Assembly (NCBI RefSeq): GCF_023159225.1
Contig: NC_063163.1
Span: 109,275,885 to 109,339,884, forward strand
Source: Perognathus longimembris pacificus
Lineage: Eukaryota > Chordata > Mammalia > Rodentia > Heteromyidae
Length of the DNA stretch: 64,000 bases
Direction of reading: 5' to 3'
Below, piece by piece: positions 61,220-64,000 of the stretch. Numbering within the stretch: the first letter of the stretch is position 1; every line of letters starts with the position of its first letter. Under the pieces are notes generated by a model. It saw nothing but the letters and a program-made list of their open reading frames with translations, was not told where the DNA came from and ran no database searches. A program made the position numbers and the translations under genes.

Positions 61220-63180
61220 TTGAATTGGGAATGCCAGTCTACCAGCACCTGTGAGCACTGTTTAAGACCCAAAGCAGCCCTTACCAAGCACTGTCGTATA
61301 AATCTTACAATTTCACAATTATATACAGATAACTTGTATACCTGTCTATAAAGTTAGATTGGTGTTCCTAAAGAATACAATTTCAATATAACATCTGATC
61401 CTGGGCCCTGTATTCAGTAGTTACTTATTTACTGTTACAACCTTATACGCAATTCTTGTTTTTATATTAAGTTCTTTTAGGACTGGCTTTCTCTATGAAC
61501 CCCTTTGATTCACTCGTATTAAGCTGGGATATCCTCTATCCAATAGCCAGGAGTCAATGGAGCCTGGAGGTCCAGGCAGTAAGTCAGGAGGGTAAGTTGG
61601 AGGTAGTAAAGAGAATAGAGTAAAGTGTATTGGGGGGGGGTGGTGGTGATTTTGGTTTAGTTTCAGTGACGTGGAAATGTGGAGAAGAGTAGAATCAGTA
61701 GAAAGCACATTGATAAAATGACAGACACTGGAGAGTTAGCAGAAAAGGGTGTAGGTGTTATTTATAGGAAAGTAATTTTTAAAGGAAGAGGACGCAACGA
61801 GAGATATGAAGTAAAAATACTGGAAGACAGATTCACAAAACAGAGAAAAATTATTTAACAAGGAAGCATAAGTAAATAAAAAGGAAAATATCAGAAAAGG
61901 GACAACCCAAGCAAATAAACAAACACAAAAAAAACTTGATAAAACAAACCAGTAAAAATGGAAAACAAACAAAAAAAAAAAAACAAAAAAAAAAACAACC
62001 AATGATGTTTCAGGTGTGAAAAAATTGAAAAGAAAATTTAAAAGAAAAGTTAAAAAAAAAATGTTTGAAAAGAAAATGAAACCAGTCTCTGGTTTCCCTG
62101 CAATGGACTGCAGTCTATTTTCCTGATTGGCTGGTTTGACTTGATTTCAGTTGGCAAGGGGTGGATCTGTTCTGACCTTCTCCTCTGTTGGTGCAATCGT
62201 GGGTCTCTGAGGTTCGCACAGCTTGCAGGCAGGCCTTGGGCGTCCTCTGTCGATGGGGACGTGGGCAGTCACAGGAACTGTGGCTCCTCTGTCTGCTGTG
62301 GGGCTGCTGCCTTTGATGCCTGGACTTGACTAGACTGTGAACTCAGCAGAGCGTGGCGCCTCTGGCCTGTTTTGCTCCACTAAGAGTTGCTTGCCTGAGG
62401 GAGGCGGCCTCTTTGGCATAGGTAGCTATGGAATGCAGCTCCGTTTTGGGCTGGGAATTAGTTTCCTCTGTGACGGGACCGTTTAGCTGTCCCCGGAACT
62501 GTTTGTTCCTCCTTCTGTTGTTTCCGTGCCCCTGGTAGCTGCTCGCAGCTTTTGCTTTAAGTTTAGAAGTTCCGGCGGGCAGGGCGCGGCATCTCTGGAT
62601 AATCCCCGGACTCGCCTCCCGCCAGGGCAGGGGGCGTTCTTCTGGGCGGAGCTGGTTCTCACTGATTCCGCCCCTCCTGCCCTTTTCAAAGATGGCTTTT
62701 TTGGCCTCGCTTTCCCCAGGCCCGCTTCAGTTCCAGTCTGGTCTGACCCTATGCCAGTGGCAAAGATGGTGCTTTGCTCTGGCGGTGGGGACAGGGATGC
62801 CTTCCAGAAGCTGGACTCTGGGCACAAGCGAGAATTATTATTTTTTTTTTTGCGGGGTACTCACGCTGTCTCTGCGATGTCAGGTCCTCCGTGCTCGGCT
62901 GCCGTCTGGAGTATTTAACGCTTTAGCTGCGCCGAGTGTGGGGGGCTGTGCCCGGCACTGTGCCGGAGCCGGCGCTGGCGCGGCGGCGGGATGCCGCCAG
63001 GAGCTCAAAACTGTGTTTTCAGACCAGCAAAGTCGATTTTCCCTTCCTGTTCAGAATCCCTGTACTGTTAGAACTTACTTTGGCTGTCTTTCTCGGAGAA
63101 ACAGTTTCTATGAGGTGAGAAAACTACAATAACGGAGGGAGCTCTGCAGGGCTCAGCCGCTCCTCCGCCGTCTTCCCCGG
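61220..63180 (-). promoter_or_regulatory. L1 5' UTR and internal promoter
   Basis: About 1.96 kb between the element's 5' edge and the ORF1 ATG. The outer third (about 62100-63180) is GC- and CpG-rich, densest near 62930-63000 and 63130-63180; the inner part has an A-rich tract on the plus strand (about 61860-62080) and a G9 run near 61632. L1 promoters are internal, so this segment should drive L1 sense transcription to the left and, as in primates, possibly antisense transcription to the right. The element starts on the minus strand with GAAGACGGCGGAGG, resembling the YY1 site at the start of human L1 but with ACGG instead of the core ATGG. I see no tandem monomer array like those of mouse L1 promoters. 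Confidence 0.8.
62692..63132 (+). CDS. Antisense ORF in the L1 5' UTR (ORF0-like candidate, 146 aa)
   Basis: ATG-initiated 146-codon frame running outward from the L1, opposite to ORF1/ORF2, and wholly inside the 5' UTR. The start has a strong Kozak context (A at -3, G at +4: AAAGATGG). A good splice donor, GAG|GTGAGA, with its GT at 63115-63116, lies after codon 141 in phase 0, so antisense transcripts could splice into flanking DNA and make fusion proteins, as primate ORF0 does. The product has no domain I recognise; it is Cys-, Leu- and Ala-rich. The region is GC-rich, where long frames arise by chance, and an overlapping frame is open too (62526-62918, without a 5' ATG). Translation is speculative. 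Confidence 0.2.
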   Translation: MAFLASLSPGPLQFQSGLTLCQWQRWCFALAVGTGMPSRSWTLGTSENYYFFFCGVLTLSLRCQVLRARLPSGVFNALAAPSVGGCARHCAGAGAGAAAGCRQELKTVFSDQQSRFSLPVQNPCTVRTYFGCLSRRNSFYEVRKLQ

Positions 63181-63200
63181 AAGTCCTATAATTGTAATTT
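63181..63200. repeat. Target-site duplication, right copy (L1)
   Basis: Begins directly after the L1 5' end (plus strand ...TTCCCCGG) and repeats the sequence at 55666-55685. It fixes the L1 5' terminus at about 63180 and shows that the element is not 5'-truncated. Confidence 0.9.
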
Positions 63201-63899
63201 ATATTGCTACATCTAGAAACATTTTGTTTCTTTAGTATTTTCTAGTTCCCTTTTCATTGCTTTATTATAACTTCAGATCTGATTCATTGAAAACAAACTC
63301 TGTTAATAGACATCATATATCGGGACTCCAAAGATTTGTAATAATATAATGATAGTACTTTCAAGGTTGATTAGCAGGACCCACCTTTCTCTTGGACACT
63401 GAAGCATCTGTTAAGCATTGTTAGAATACTGTCAAATAATGTTAATTATGTCTGTTTTGTAAGCTCCTCTTTTAATGTCTTTTATCCTTTAAATAAGCTT
63501 AGGAGTTGGTAGCCAGGGTGATCTGACTCTATCCACAGCTGTTAGATCCTTCCTTAGTAGCCTGGCTGCCTTGTGTAAAGGGCCCTCAGCCAAACAGGCA
63601 GATGGATTTTACTCATGCCAGCACCAGGTAGCCCTTTGAGAAAGGTGCATGATAATCACAGCTGCTTGCATCTAAAACTGGGAACAATGAGCTCTTTCTT
63701 GGCCTAGAGCTATAAGCTTCTGGGTATGCCAGTGCCAGCCCCTATGACTTAGGCACTTAAAAGCCCAGGATCTCCAACACTGGAAGGGCTTTGTGCCTGC
63801 CCATGATTCTTGTCTGGGTAGAGCAAAAGGACCTTACTTAGGTTACTGAAGACACTTCTAGTTGAAGAAATCTGGAATCTAGAGTACTTTTTATTTCTT
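63201..63899. other. Gene-free right flank of the L1
   Basis: Pre-insertion flank; somewhat GC-richer from 63500 on, no recognisable gene or repeat. Confidence 0.55.
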
Positions 63900-63978
63900 T
63901 TTGTGCCAGTACAGGGACTCATTCTCTTGCTTGGTTGGCCCTTTTGCTCATGACTGATGTTCTACTACTTGAGCTACA
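63900..63978 (-). mobile_element. ID-like SINE fragment at window end
   Basis: Reverse ID-like piece (CTTTTGCTCATGACTGATG, CTACTTGAGCTACAC), diverged, no B1-like part before the sequence departs from the SINE near 63978. Confidence 0.45.
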
Positions 63979-64000
63979 CAAATAAAGGGGTATTACTGAT

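Larger units (their letters stand above)
55686..63180 (-). mobile_element. Full-length LINE-1 retrotransposon with both ORFs intact
   Basis: About 7.5 kb on the minus strand: GC-rich 5' UTR (63180 to 61220), ORF1, short spacer, ORF2, G-rich 3' UTR, AATAAA-type signal (minus strand, 55706-55711) and a short A-tail (T run on the plus strand ending near 55693). It is bounded by a 20-bp duplication (55666-55685 and 63181-63200) that differs at one base. The intact frames, retained CpGs in the 5' UTR and nearly identical duplication indicate a recent insertion. The A-tail is only about 8-11 nt, short for a very new copy, and an in-cis mutation outside the ORFs cannot be excluded. Confidence 0.95.

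Noticed and set aside
62526..62918. 130-codon antisense frame in the L1 5' UTR
   Set aside because: It opens with GTG; its first ATG is far downstream. Kept only as a sign that GC-rich DNA has few stops.
1..64000. CRISPR array, operon, prophage or other prokaryotic system
   Set aside because: The SINE/L1 content, AT-rich gene-free DNA and microsatellites are mammalian; no direct-repeat/spacer pattern exists.

Overview
The window is mammalian nuclear DNA with no host protein-coding exon that I can recognise. Its repeats point to a rodent, most likely a geomyoid (kangaroo rat, pocket mouse or pocket gopher). The evidence is about seven copies of a dimeric SINE built from two ID-like tRNA-derived monomers, about twenty copies of a B4-like SINE (7SL/B1-like part fused to an ID-like part), and L1 elements whose ORF2 protein is clearly rodent/primate-like. 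The species call is inference from remembered SINE families, not a database match.

Layout. Positions 1-44,000 are AT-rich, gene-free sequence carrying SINEs, four truncated L1 3' ends (10020-10715, 12983-13618, 25660-25835, 32865-33310), several older repeats and several microsatellites. A 135-bp segment occurs twice, at 25034-25168 and 28383-28514. At 44196-45565 lies an L1 copy broken into two head-to-head pieces, as expected from twin priming. Inside its ORF2 part sits a 51-nt 5S rRNA fragment flanked by a perfect 15-bp direct repeat. Positions 46010-47090 hold an unusual CpG-containing block. It has clustered perfect heat-shock elements followed by ETS/CRE/CCAAT/GC-box-like sites and a consensus splice donor; it could be a host promoter or a solitary LTR.

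The main coding content is a full-length L1 retrotransposon on the minus strand at 55686-63180, flanked by a 20-bp target-site duplication with one mismatch. Both reading frames are open: ORF1 (373 aa from its ATG) and ORF2 (1280 aa from its ATG). ORF2 keeps every endonuclease and reverse-transcriptase catalytic residue I can check, at the same residue numbers as in human ORF2p. Its 5' UTR is GC- and CpG-rich and carries an antisense ATG-initiated ORF of 146 codons with a splice donor near the L1 edge, reminiscent of primate L1 ORF0.

How the parts work together: an L1 of this type supplies the reverse transcriptase and endonuclease that explain the other insertions. At least two dimeric SINEs sit in TT|AAAA-type target sites with clean duplications, and the 5S fragment looks like a tailless retropseudogene made by the same machinery.
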